From Cafeteria roenbergensis (Eukaryota > Sar > Bigyra > Bicosoecida > Cafeteriaceae), in NCBI GenBank assembly GCA_008330645.1, contig VLTN01000075.1, forward strand, positions 62,001 to 126,000: a stretch of 64,000 nt of DNA. The letters run 5' to 3'. Shown one piece after another: positions 10,574-20,654 of this stretch. The notes beneath the pieces are model-generated. The model made no database searches, had not been told where the DNA came from, and saw only the letters and a list, made by a program, of their open reading frames with translations. The position numbers were made by a program, and so were the translations under genes. How positions within the stretch are numbered: position 1 is the stretch's first letter; each line of letters begins with the position of its first letter.

Positions 10574-13534
10574 TCACTCGGATGGGGGGGCACACGCGCT
10601 GGCTTCAAACGAGAGCGCTTGCACCGAGGCCACGGCGCTGACGAGGTTGTTCCACGCCTCCATGTTCTCCTCGTGCCGCGGAAGCAGGCTCGCGCAGCAC
10701 TGAAGAGTTGCCTGCCTGGACGCCTGGGAGGAGCTGCGGCGAATCGCTTGCCAGCAAAGCACCTCCAGCATTGCCGTGGCATTGAGCGCGGCCGCCGAAT
10801 ATTGGCCGCGCAGCAACGATTCGGCCGAAGGGCAGCCCGCCGCCTGGGCGACCGGAGCCAGCACGGACGGAGCGTTGATTGCTGCTGTCGCTCCAAGGGC
10901 CGCGTCCCGCGCAGCGGCGGCCCGTCGCTTGCGCCGAGCGTGCTCGAGCCCGTCAGCTGCGGCGGCGCGAAGGCGCTTGGGACTCCTCTGCTGAGCCGAG
11001 GAGTCGTCCGGCACGGCGACGAGCGGGTTGCGAGGACGCTCTACGCCGTCAAAGAGCGCGGCAAAGGCGCTGCCGACGCTTCGCTTGGAGGCGGTGGCTT
11101 GCCTGCCCATTACCACGCCGCAAGTTCGTCCCGAGGCGTCGACGAGGTCCGTGAGGGCGCGACGGCAGCCCGCGCGGGCACCAGATACGACGGACGTCGC
11201 GAGGGCGCTGGGGCGACTCCAGGCCGCGTCCGGCCGCCCCGGGGAGCCGCGCCCAGCGCGCCCGTCGTCGGGGCGTTGCTGTCCGTCCGGCGCTGCCTGC
11301 CAAGGCGACGCCTCCTGAGCTGCCCTCCAGAGCCCAGCGCCGGCTCCAGGGCCCCGGAGGAGGAGGGGCGTGTCGGTCCGGGGCTCTGAGCCCGGGGCCT
11401 CACCAGCAGCCGCGCAGCTCACAGTGGCTGGACGCGTCGCGCCCGGCTCGCGCGCGCTGCCGTGGACAGCGGCCCTGCTGCTCCCGCGACATGCCTCCGC
11501 CCGCGGCTGCTCGTCGTCGCGGACGCCGCTGGGCCCGGCGCGGAGCGCGAGCAGCGCCCGGCGAACCCGCCGTAGGGAGGCGCATGCCGTATCCAGCGCG
11601 ACGGACATAGCCTCCAGCTCTGCCCGGACCCACCGCGTGGTCGCTGGCTCCAGCGGAGGGGCTTCCTCACGCCGGCTCGCGCCCATGGCACGCAGCAGCG
11701 CCGCTTGCCGGGCCACGCACCAGCGAATACGCCTCACGAGCGACACTGCCGTGCCGCGCAGCTCGCGTTCCCACCCCCGCAAGCAGCCCTCCCGCGGCAG
11801 GCGCAGCCCGTGGGAGGCCGCCGTCCGGCCGTCGCGGCGGGGCGAGGCCGAGCGACCGCTTCGCCGGCCCAGGCTGGGGCCCCAGCCCTCGGCGTTGGGC
11901 TCGACCACGGCCACAAGCGACACCGATGCAGCCTGGCGGCCCTCGTCAGCGCCGCCGCCGTCGCCCTGCGCAGCCGCGCCATCGGGCCCCGGACCGTCGC
12001 CCGGAACGCGGCTCACAACCACGGTGGGCATGAGGGCGGGCCGCACGGCGGGGTGTAGCTCCCGCGCCGGCCCGACGGGGAACACGTCCGGCTCCGCCAC
12101 CTCGACGGGGCGGCCCCTGCCCGCTGCGAGGAAGCGGATTGCCACGGCGCGCCTGACGGGGTGGGCGGCCACCACCACGGCTAGCTCGGGAAGGCCAGTG
12201 CGCGGGTGCACCGCCGACACCACGTCGCCAGGCAGGGCCGGGGCGGGAACCGATGCAAGCAGGGGTCCCGAGGCGGTCGGCACCGGAGGGCACGCCCGCT
12301 GCGCCAGCGCGATGTTGGTCCTTGCGTCGCTCAGCCGGGCTCGCTCCTCCCGAGCAAAGGCGGCAGAGAAACGCCTCGGCCTCCCGATGGCGCCGCGGAC
12401 GGCGGCCCACTCAAGCCTCGCGATCCGCCGCGCGTGCGGCAGCCGCAGCTCCCGCAGGGCTGAGCGCATCGGCAGCTCGGCGAACACGCTGCGGTCGGAG
12501 GCCGCGTCGAACATCTCCGCGCGGCAGTAGCGCCGCATCGACGACTGCAGCACCCGTGCAAGGGTGCAGGCCTGGCGCGCCATCGCAGCGTGGCTCAGCG
12601 GCACTGCGGCGGCGGCGCCCGGGGCGGGACCGGGGCCGGTGGCAGAGCCAGAAGCAGAGCCAGGGGCAGAGCCAGGGGCAGAGCCTCGAGAGGCGGCGGC
12701 AACAGTGGCGGCATTGGCGGCGGCGGCAGTGGTTGCGGCCGTGACGGCGGCGGCGGCCGTGGCGGTGGTGGAGGCCGCGGGTGCCCGCTCGCCCGCAACG
12801 CTCCCGGGCAGCGACGAGGCGGCGTCCCCGGCGAGGAGCCGGTGCGAACCGGCACCGATGCCGGCGGAGTCGTCGCCAGGCGGAACCGTGTCAGAGGCTG
12901 CGACGGGGGCGGCCAGTCCGCGAGGGGCCGCGGCGGACCTGACAGGGCTGCCGGCGCGGACGCGGCGGGTTCTGTCGAGGGGCGGGGCCGGGCGCAGCAG
13001 GGGGACGACCTGCTCGCCCAGGGCCTCGAGGCCGTGCGCGCTGGGCAGGGCGACCGCGGCGTCGCCAACGCGAGCAGCTGTCCGGCCAGCGAGCGCCCCT
13101 GAGGCTGGCGTGGCGTTGCCGCGGTCGGCTGAGGCCTGCGGCTGCTGCTGGGGCTGCGAGTCCGAGCGCCGAGCTCGCGGGGCGGCTGCCCGCTCGAGAG
13201 AGCCGCGCTGGGCCGTGCCATGACCAGGCGGCGCTGGGCCGGCTGCGCCGTCTTGAGCGGAGTGGCGGTGGTGGTACGCGACGACAATGCAGTCCTGCCG
13301 CCCGACCCGAGCCGCGGACGACGCTGGGAGGGGCAGGGCCACGCCGGGGCGGCCGCTTGAAGCGGCGTGGTCCGCAGGCCGGGGCGATGCTGCCTCGGAG
13401 GGCAGCGGCACCAGAGTCGGCCGCGCCGCGATTCGAATGTGAGTGGAGCTCGCGGCGCCGCGAGCAGACGCTGCTCCGGCCCCGAGCAGCTCGGAACCAG
13501 GGCCCCGCGTGGTCCACAGACGAGAGCTGTCCAT
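10574..13534 (-). CDS. LIN9: LIN9 / ALWAYS EARLY family protein with DIRP domain
   Basis: One exon of 986 residues from an ATG at 13534. Residues about 355-405 carry the DIRP domain: LRELRLPHARRIARLEWAAV then RGAIGRPRRFSAAFAREERA, which follows the family pattern RMPVKLTRAEWCRIRRLMGKPRRCSSAFFEEER. About 80 residues later GDVVSAVHPRTGLPELAVVV to FLAAGRGRPVEV looks like the Tudor-like part that follows DIRP. LIN9 is a core subunit of the MuvB/DREAM complex, which with Rb/E2F-type or Myb partners controls cell-cycle genes in the nucleus. The N-terminal third is Ala/Gly/Pro-rich with a short GSA repeat. A basic stretch (PKRLRAAAADGLEHARRKRR) near residue 850 could be a nuclear signal. The gene is divergent from SEC13 across a 362-bp gap. 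Confidence 0.82.
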   Translation of the reverse strand: MDSSRLWTTRGPGSELLGAGAASARGAASSTHIRIAARPTLVPLPSEAASPRPADHAASSGRPGVALPLPASSAARVGRQDCIVVAYHHRHSAQDGAAGPAPPGHGTAQRGSLERAAAPRARRSDSQPQQQPQASADRGNATPASGALAGRTAARVGDAAVALPSAHGLEALGEQVVPLLRPAPPLDRTRRVRAGSPVRSAAAPRGLAAPVAASDTVPPGDDSAGIGAGSHRLLAGDAASSLPGSVAGERAPAASTTATAAAAVTAATTAAAANAATVAAASRGSAPGSAPGSASGSATGPGPAPGAAAAVPLSHAAMARQACTLARVLQSSMRRYCRAEMFDAASDRSVFAELPMRSALRELRLPHARRIARLEWAAVRGAIGRPRRFSAAFAREERARLSDARTNIALAQRACPPVPTASGPLLASVPAPALPGDVVSAVHPRTGLPELAVVVAAHPVRRAVAIRFLAAGRGRPVEVAEPDVFPVGPARELHPAVRPALMPTVVVSRVPGDGPGPDGAAAQGDGGGADEGRQAASVSLVAVVEPNAEGWGPSLGRRSGRSASPRRDGRTAASHGLRLPREGCLRGWERELRGTAVSLVRRIRWCVARQAALLRAMGASRREEAPPLEPATTRWVRAELEAMSVALDTACASLRRVRRALLALRAGPSGVRDDEQPRAEACRGSSRAAVHGSAREPGATRPATVSCAAAGEAPGSEPRTDTPLLLRGPGAGAGLWRAAQEASPWQAAPDGQQRPDDGRAGRGSPGRPDAAWSRPSALATSVVSGARAGCRRALTDLVDASGRTCGVVMGRQATASKRSVGSAFAALFDGVERPRNPLVAVPDDSSAQQRSPKRLRAAAADGLEHARRKRRAAAARDAALGATAAINAPSVLAPVAQAAGCPSAESLLRGQYSAAALNATAMLEVLCWQAIRRSSSQASRQATLQCCASLLPRHEENMEAWNNLVSAVASVQALSFEASACAPPSE

Positions 13535-13896
13535 CCTTTCGCTGCGGCGAGGATCTCACGGCCGCAGCGTCGGCGGCTCCGAGGGCGAGTTCGTTCCGTC
13601 GGGGCTGTGCCGCTTGCAGTTCAGCGGCGCTTGCCCCAGGAAGTCCGCTGCCACGCGGCGCCTGCCGCCGGCTCCGGAGCGCGTGCAGGCGAACCAGGCT
13701 TCCCGCCGCGATGACGGGCGCAGAATGCCGGGCCCGCTCCGGGGAGGGACGCTCGAGGGCGCGTCTGTGCCGCGCTGGCCAAGCCAACCGCTGGCAGAGC
13801 CACACGCGCGCTTGACGATCGATGAGCTGTCGTAGCCCGCCCTCCGCCGCCCCTGGCTCTCCCCGAAACGCACCGGCGCGCAGCTCGCGGTGAAAG
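13535..13896. promoter_or_regulatory. Divergent promoter region LIN9 / SEC13
   Basis: Head-to-head gap of 362 bp that must contain both promoters. I see no TATA box, repeat or homopolymer run; it is GC-rich like the flanks. Confidence 0.4.
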
Positions 13897-15258
13897 ATGG
13901 CCGCGACCGCGATTCACTCCATCGACACCCAGCACGCAGACATGGTGGTGAGCGCCGAGCAGGCTGTGGCGCCGGCCTGGCCCCGCGGCCTTGCCTCGCC
14001 ACGTGCTGCCGCGCCCGCGCCCGGCCGCCCGGGGTTGGGCAAGCGCAAGCGCTCGGCCCCCGGGGGCGGCTGCCGCACGAAAGGGGTTGCTGTGGGTGTC
14101 CCGGCTTGTCCCGCGCGAGCAACGGGCCGTGTGCGGGTTGCCTTGCTCGCTTCTCTGCCGGCCTCGCAGCATGACGCACAGCTCGACTACTACAGCCGGC
14201 GCCTTGCCACTTGCTCGTCGGACAAGACCGTCCGCATCTACACCGTGGCTGGCGGCGACCACGCCTTTGACGGCGAGCTGACCGGGTGCGTTCTCCCGCG
14301 CGAGCCTCGAGGCGGGCCGCCGGCTGCCGGCCTGGCGCGCGCTGCTCCCCGCGCTGCACGCGCCGGCTGCACGCCCCCCCTTTTCGCGAGCCCCGCTGCC
14401 CCCAACACACGCCTTTCCCTCTTTGCTTCAACCGGGCCCGGCCTTTGCAGTCACGACGGACCCGTGTGGGAAGTGTCCTGGGCGCACCCCAAGTTCGGCA
14501 CGGTGCTTGCCTCGTGCGGGTACGACCGCAAGGCCATCGTGTGGCGCGAGTCCACCCCGGGCGCGTGGGTCGCCGAGCACACGATCAAGGCCGATTCGAG
14601 CGTCAACAGCGTGGCGTGGGCGCCGCACGAGGCCGGGGGGCTCACCCTCGCTTGCGCCTCGAGCGACGGCAACATCCGCGTTGCGACCAGGTCCGTCGGC
14701 GGCGCCTGGGAGGAGAGCGAGCCCCTGAGCGACAGCACGGAGGGCACTCTGGCCGTCACGTGGGCGCCCAGCACGCACCTGGGGGCGGAGCTTGCCGGGA
14801 AGACGACGCTGCGGCTGGCAACAGCAGGGTGTGACGGCAGCGTGCGCGTGTGGGCGCGCACCGGGGCCGACGGCGCCTGGGTGCTGGACACGAACGGGCT
14901 CCTCAGTGGGCACTCTCGCTGGGTGAGGGACGTGGCGTGGGCCCCTGCCACGGGGCTGCTCGCCAACCAGCTGGCCTCCTGCTCCGAGGACGGCCGCGTC
15001 ATCGTGTGGGAACAGCGCTCCGTCGGCGGCGAGTGGAGCCCCAAGACGGTCCGCACCTTTGACGCGCCCGTGTGGCGCGTCAGCTGGTCCCTCACGGGGG
15101 GCATCCTCGCTGTCACGTCGGGGGATCCCTCGGGGGAGGCCGCGGTCAGCCTCTTCAAGCAGACGCTCCTGGGCGACTGGGTCGAGGTGGACGCCGCCGA
15201 GGTGGACGCTGCGGCCGCGTCGGGCGAGGCAAAGCAAGCAGCGGCGGGCTCTGCATGA
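13897..15258 (+). CDS. SEC13: SEC13, COPII coat / nuclear pore beta-propeller, three exons
   Basis: Exons 13897-13947, 14170-14285 and 14451-15258 join to 324 residues, close to human SEC13 (322). Exon 1 gives MAATAIHSIDTQHADMV and exon 2 continues HDAQLDYYSRRLATCSSDKT, matching the human N-terminus (DTSHEDMIHDAQMDYY). Exon 3 starts within GHDGPVWEVSWAHPKFG. Later SEC13 landmarks include ASCGYDRKAIVWRE, SSVNSVAWAPHEAGG, WVRDVAWAPATG and VWRVSWSLTGGILAV. Six WD40 blades are present, as usual for SEC13, which takes its seventh blade from SEC31 or Nup145C. It acts at ER exit sites and in the Y-complex of the nuclear pore. Intron 1 (13948-14169) starts GTGAGC and intron 2 (14286-14450) starts GTGCGT; both end in CAG. 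An Ala/Glu tail follows the propeller. Confidence 0.95.
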   Translation: MAATAIHSIDTQHADMVVSAEQAVAPAWPRGLASPRAAAPAPGRPGLGKRKRSAPGGGCRTKGVAVGVPACPARATGRVRVALLASLPASQHDAQLDYYSRRLATCSSDKTVRIYTVAGGDHAFDGELTGCVLPREPRGGPPAAGLARAAPRAARAGCTPPLFASPAAPNTRLSLFASTGPGLCSHDGPVWEVSWAHPKFGTVLASCGYDRKAIVWRESTPGAWVAEHTIKADSSVNSVAWAPHEAGGLTLACASSDGNIRVATRSVGGAWEESEPLSDSTEGTLAVTWAPSTHLGAELAGKTTLRLATAGCDGSVRVWARTGADGAWVLDTNGLLSGHSRWVRDVAWAPATGLLANQLASCSEDGRVIVWEQRSVGGEWSPKTVRTFDAPVWRVSWSLTGGILAVTSGDPSGEAAVSLFKQTLLGDWVEVDAAEVDAAAASGEAKQAAAGSA

Positions 15259-15569
15259 GGGTGCGCGCCTTGGCCGGGGAGGGGGCGGGGGCAAAGGGAA
15301 CAGATGACTCGGGGTCGTGAGCGCGACGCAGTCCGGCTTGTCGGCTGGCGAGCAGGCCGGCTGCTGGCGGTTCTTCGTGGACAGTGATGCGGTGCGTTTC
15401 GTGTGAGTGCAGTCGCCGCGTCTGTGCGCCATTCTGTGGCGCTCAATCGTCGCTGCGCAAACGAGCGTCATGCCGGCAGAGCACATTGCAACACAACCAT
15501 CGTTCCAGGCGTCGTCTGCAGGAAACAAACCGGCTGCGAGGCACACCTCGTTGCACGGCGAGGGCTGCG
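15259..15569. other. Gap between SEC13 and Ku70
   Basis: Same-strand gap of 311 bp holding the SEC13 3' end and the Ku70 promoter. Nothing else is recognised. Confidence 0.4.
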
Positions 15570-18483
15570 ATGGAAGTGGAGTTTGAGAGCCTGGATTGGC
15601 TGGAGGACGAGGGCGGCGCCGAGCAAACGTCGGCGACGGCGGTGAGAGCTGGTGGCCTCGGCTCTCCGCCGGATGCCCAGAGGATTTGCGTCTCGCACGG
15701 GCGCCGCGCGCCCGCTCCTGCCGCGGCCACCCAATTGGCAGCAGTCGCCGTGAGTGTTGCGCCGCCCGCTGCCCCGGCCGCAGGAGGCGCAGAAGTTCGG
15801 CACGAGGCGAGACAACATCATGTTGCTGATCGACGCACGCGAAAACATGCTCGTCAAGAGCGAGTCCGGAGAGGTGAGACGCCGATTGCCGCGCTGTGGA
15901 AGGCCGGCCACTCGGTTGCCCGGGCAGTAGCTGGTGTGCTCCAGCGCGACTTGGTCCCGAGGCCCGGAGGCGCGGCGCTCACGCCAAGTGTAGCTGAGAC
16001 CGAATCCGGTGCGCTTCGCCCCCCACTCCCTCCCGTGCAGTGCCACTTCGACTCGATGGTGCACCTGGCGGAGGAGATTATCAAGAGCAAGATCTTCACC
16101 GACGACCAAGCTCGCGTGGGCGTAGCGCTGCTGGGAACCGTGAGCCGCACTCGCCGCTGGCACGCGCACGCGCAAGCCTGAGCGGTGTCCGTGCGGCCCC
16201 ACAAGCTGGCCCCCTCAGTGTGGCCAGTCTGTCGACCCCGCCCCCACTTCCTGCCTTGGTGGGTGCTTGCGCTCGCAGAAGGTGGCCTCGAACGACGTCG
16301 GCGCCGAGGGCGTGTTCGTCGCGGTGCCGCTGGACCGGGTGGGCGTGGAGTCGATCCGCCGGCTGGAGCGGCTGCGAGAGGCCGGCGGCATGGCCGAGCC
16401 TGGCCGGCTGCCAGCCAGCGCGCCGCTGCCTCTGGCCTCGGGGCTGTGGGCTAGCAGCGCGTCGTTTGCTGGCCTGCCCGGCGGCCCCACGGCCAACCTT
16501 CGTCGCGTCTGGGTTCTGAGCAACTCCGACACCCCCTGCTGCGGCGACGCCGCCGAGGAGGCCAGGCTGCGAACCCGCGTGCAGGACAGCAAGCAGTCAG
16601 GGGAGCAGATCGCACTCTGGGCGCTACACCACGCGGGGGCGGAGCCCTTCGACCCGACCAAGGCGTGGAACGACATCGTCTCCAACCTGGACGACGGCGA
16701 CAACGACGACGACGACGACGACGGGGGCGGGGACGGGGAGGAGGAGGGGGGGGCGGCGGCGGCGGGCTCCATCCTGGAGGGTGCGGGAGCGGGCCGTGGC
16801 TCTACCGCGCACGCGCCTGGCTCTGCCAGCTGGAGGGATGCCGGCTCTGTGGCGGGGTCCAGCATCGCGCCGCCGCCGACGGTGTCGTCGTCCGTGGGGG
16901 CGGGCGGGCGGCGCGCCGCCGCAGGCAGCAGCCAGCGCTCCTACGGCACGATGGAGCCGCGGGGCACGGGCTCCTCCACCGCCGACGCCGCGTCCCAGGC
17001 GTCTGGGCTCACCACGGGGCCCACGGCAGCCACAGTTGCCGCCACGGCCAACGCAGCCGCCGCGGCGTCGGCCGGAGGCCCCGGCGGCTGGGACGCTGGC
17101 GAGCAGGAGGAGGAGGAGGCGGAGGGCCTCCTCGTGAGCCGACCGTCCATATGCGTGTACGACGACCGCCACGCCGCCGATATGGCAATGCTGGAATCGA
17201 CCCAGCGGGCGCACCAGAAACGCACTTACGCTCGCCTTCCGATGCGCCTGCCCGGAGGGGCGACGCTCGGCGTCTGCCTGTTCCTATCCACGGTGCAGAC
17301 GAAGATTCCCACGGCCCGCAAGGCGGAGGGCCGCACCAACCGGCTGCTCAAGGCGGTGACGTCGTGGGTGTGCGCGGAGACGGGGCAGACCCTGCGCAGG
17401 CACGACATTCATCTCCGCATGCCGGTCGGGCCCGGCGGCGAAACCGTGCCCCTGGACACCGGAGACCTGGCGAAGCTCCGTTCCATGCCGGCCAAACTTT
17501 CCACCGAAGACGCCGCGCTCGCCACGGCGGCCGCCGCCGGCCGCGCGGCTCCCGGAGCGACGCTCGCCGCCTCCGCCGGAGCGGCGGAGACCATGGACGA
17601 CGCGCCGTCGCTCAGCGTGCTTTCCGCGGCGCCGGCGTCCGCGCTCCGGCCCTGGATGTTGACCCGGGGGGCAATATTCGTGTTCCCTTCGGAGTCCATC
17701 GTCACCGGCTCCGTCGGCGCGTTTGCGGCTCTGCATGCAGAGCTCGTTCGATCCCGCCGAATTCTCCTCGCGCGGCTGGTGGCGCGGGCAGGGTCAGCGC
17801 CGCGGCTGGTGGCGCTGGTGCCGCAGGAAGCGAGGCCCAACGTCGTTCTGGCCTCTGCGGGGCTGCTTGCCGTGGAGCTGGCGTACGCGGACGACCTCCG
17901 CACCCCGAGCCTGGGTTGCGAGCCTACCAAGCCGCCGCCCGAGGCCGTTGCGGCGGCTGCCGCCGCCGCGCGGGCCGTGTCGTTGAAGGACTTTTCGCCT
18001 GTGGAGTTCGGCTCGCCGGCTCTCAGCCGGTTTCTGGCCATGGCGCGCGACATCGCGCTCGGCGACAGCGCCGTGGACGCGGACCAGCTCGGCTACGACA
18101 GCGTGCAGCCAGACGAGCAGATGGGCGAGCTAGAGCGCTTCGCCGCCCCGCTCCGCGCGCTGGCGGCCCTCTGTGGCGTGGCAGAGCCGGAGGACTCCGA
18201 CAAGCGGGCCAAGAAGCGTCCTGCCGCCGCTGCCGCCGCCGCGGGCGACGGCGACGGCGGTAGCGGCGCGGGGGGCGCGGCGAAGCGTGCCAAGCGGGCA
18301 GCCGACGCGGCGGCGTCGCCCGACGACGCAGCCGCGGCGGTGGACTGGGCTGCCACGATCCGGGACGGCAAGCTTGGCAAGCACACGGTGCCCATGCTCA
18401 AGGCCCAGCTGAAGCGGCTGAACCTGTCGACGGCGGGCAAGCGGGCGAACCTGGTGGCGCGGCTCGAGGACCACTACCTGTGA
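15570..18483 (+). CDS. XRCC6: Ku70, DNA-end-binding NHEJ factor, four exons
   Basis: Exons 15570-15641, 15784-15873, 16041-16139 and 16279-18483 give 821 residues (human 609). All three introns are phase 0 and start GTGAGA or GTGAGC. The vWA-like part spans exons 2-4: RRDNIMLLIDARENML, then MVHLAEEIIKSKIFTDDQAR, then VFVAVPLDRVGVESIRRLER and RRVWVLSNSDTPC. The Ku core follows, with RGAIFVFPSESIVTGSV and LVALVPQEARPNVVLASAGL. A C-terminal SAP domain (last 35 residues, HTVPMLKAQLKRLNLSTAGK) marks it as Ku70, not Ku80. With Ku80 it rings broken DNA ends and recruits the non-homologous end-joining machinery. Length excess comes from inserts, chiefly an Asp/Glu run then Gly/Ala/Ser-rich sequence (about 16690-17110), plus an Ala/Lys-rich linker with a likely nuclear signal (AAKRAKRA) before SAP. 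Confidence 0.93.
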
Positions 18484-18911
18484 GGCGCGGCAGCGGCGGC
18501 CGGAGGGCTGGTGGTGGTGTTGCACGCGAGTGACGACGGCAACCAACGGCTTCGAATGACGATTGGGCAGTGCGTTTCGGCCAACGGCTTCGAATGACGA
18601 TTGGGCAGTGCGTTTCGGCCAACGGCTTCGAATGACGATTGGGCAGTGCGTTTCGGCCAACGGCTTCGAATGACGGTTGGGCAGTGCGTTTCGGCCAACG
18701 GCTTCGAATGACGGTTGGGCAGTGCGTTTCGGCCAACGGCGGGTGGGTCGACGCAGCGCACACGCTCGCTCCCACGCACCGGCGCCGTCACGCGCGCGCC
18801 CCTCCGCGGCCTGCCTGGCACGCTGCACGCGCGCCCTCGCGCCGCGCGACCCAGCACCCAGGGCGCGCCTGCGTGCCGATGGCGGCAGGTGACCCGCGAG
18901 CCGCCGCCGGC
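18484..18911. other. Tail-to-tail gap Ku70 / FPPS
   Basis: The 428-bp convergent gap holds both 3' UTRs and the 38-bp minisatellite listed separately. No coding frame or RNA gene is supported. Confidence 0.5.
18543..18740. repeat. 38-bp minisatellite, 5.2 copies
   Basis: Five head-to-tail 38-bp units begin at 18543, 18581, 18619, 18657 and 18695, followed by a partial eight bases. The unit starts ccaacggcttcgaatgacga and ends gtgcgtttcgg. Copies 1-3 carry gattggg and copies 4-5 carry ggttggg; otherwise they look identical. It lies between the convergent 3' ends of Ku70 and FPPS and cycles through all frames (38 is not a multiple of three), so it is not coding. Confidence 0.97.
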
Positions 18912-20291
18912 TCAGTGGCTACGCTTGTGGGTCTTGGCCCAGAGGCGCTCGAACACCGCGGCGGGGACGGCGCCGTCCGTGGCGGCGACGACGTCGGCGA
19001 TGCGCTTGGTCATGTCGGCGTCGGTGTCGGCCTCCAGCTTCTCGAAGAGCTCCGGGATGCCGAGCTCGCGGTAGAGGGCCTTGACGGGGGCGGTGTCGTC
19101 TGTGTGGATCTTGCTCTTGAGAAGCTCCAGCTGCTCCGGGGAGGCCCGCTCGAGGGCGCGCAACAGCAGCCAGGAGCACTTGCCCTCCTCGATGTCGGTC
19201 CCGACCTTGCCAATCACGGCCGGGTCACCGAAGCAGTCGAGGAAGTCGTCCTGGATCTGGAAGAACTCGCCCATGGCGAGGCAGAGGCCGCGCGCGTGCT
19301 CGACGGCGGGGCCCTCGGTGATGCCGGCGAGGGCGAGGGCGGAGGCGACGGGGAGCCAGAAGGTGTAGAAGGCCGTCTTGTAGCGCACGATGGCCATATA
19401 GCGCTCGTCAGTGTAGTTGGAGAAGCCCTCCTCGGCGAGCTTTCCGCCCTCGAAGGAGGTGATGTCGAGGCCCTGGCCGAGCTCCGTGCGCCAGGTGACG
19501 TCGAGGAAGAGGTCGAGGAGGTGTGCGTAGAGGGCCTTGTCCGCCCCGCAGACGTGCTTGAGGATGTGGACGATGTGCGACTTGAGGATGAACGAGTCGT
19601 TGATGGCGTTGAGCCCCACGCCCGGGCAGCGGAACCAGCTGGGCTTGCCGCGGCGGGTCGGCGAGTCGTCCATCATGTCGTCCGCGACGAGGAAGAAGGC
19701 CTGCAGCCACTCGATGCACCAGCCGACGGCAGCGGCGCGGCGGACGTCCTCCTCGGACAGCACGTCGCCCTTGAGCGCGGCCAGGGAGTGCACCACCGTG
19801 ATGCCGCGGTTGAGCTTGCCGCAGGGCACGGTGTACTCGACCATCTCCTTCATGTACGTCAGGAACGAGCTGGGAAGGCCCGGGTACTTGGGCATCACCT
19901 CGTCCGCGATGAAGTCGCGCACCCACTCAAAGTGCTTCAGGAAGTCTGCGGGGCGGGGCCCGAGGGCGCGCGGGACGGGAGGGGGTCGCAGGGGCAGGGA
20001 AAGCGATTGCCTCCGGGACTGCGATGGCTGCAACCCAGCCGGCGCACCGAGCCGCCCCGCCGAGCGGCGGGGAGGCGCTGGCGGCGCAAATGCCGGCCGC
20101 CAAGTGGCTCACCCTCCCGCGTGAACGAGAACTTCTGCGGCGGGAGCGGCGGGAAAGGGCTCGGGCGGGCGGAAAGCGCTCGAAGATGCAGCTGCTCGCC
20201 AGCGCCGGCTCGAGACGCAGCCACGTCAACGCGCGCGCGCCGCGTCGCCAGGGACCCTCACCTCCGCGGGTGCTGCAGAGGCGTCGGCCAT
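18912..20291 (-). CDS. FPS: Farnesyl diphosphate synthase, three exons including a 22-nt exon
   Basis: Exons 20291-20262, 20134-20113 and 19945-18912 give 361 residues, the normal family length. Exon 1 encodes MADASAAPAE. The 22-nt exon 2 adds KFSFTRE plus one base, and exon 3 completes DFLKHFEWVRDFIADEV. Introns 20261-20135 and 20112-19946 start GTGAG and end GCAG. The first Asp-rich motif is FLVADDMMDDSPTRRGKPSW and the second is QIQDDFLDCFGD; TFWLPVASALALAG and a basic C-terminus (KTHKRSH) also fit. The enzyme condenses IPP with DMAPP and GPP to farnesyl diphosphate for sterols, quinones and prenylation. No transit peptide is seen, so a cytosolic enzyme is likely. It is convergent with Ku70 and divergent from the Gly-Ala repeat gene. 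Confidence 0.95.
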
Positions 20292-20654
20292 GACTTGCAC
20301 AGTCCCCTCGTCGAGTGAGGCGGGCTTCAACAACGGTTGGCCCAGGCAATGCAACCTGCCGCCGCTGCTGCGCACCGGGCCGGCAGAGCCGCGGGCAGCA
20401 GCGCCGTCGGTTCGTGAACGTTTCCCGGGACCGCCTCGAGCGAGCGGAGCGGTCGCGCGGCCGAGCACCCACCGGCCGCCGCGCAACGCTCGCGCCACAC
20501 CTGGGCTCCCTCGCCCTGGGTGGGTGGCCAGCGTCTGCAATTCCGGCTGCAGCCGCCTGCCGCGGCCCTGGAAGCCAACCCGCTCCCGCAAGCACTGGCC
20601 GGCCTGGCTGCAGCCAGGCCGCCCTCCCGTCGCCCGGCCCCGCAGAGGTCCCGC
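20292..20654. promoter_or_regulatory. Divergent promoter region FPPS / Gly-Ala repeat protein
   Basis: Head-to-head gap of 363 bp, GC-rich, with no repeat or homopolymer run. The plus-strand frame stays open through it from a GTG at 20520, but the first ATG is 20655. Confidence 0.35.
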
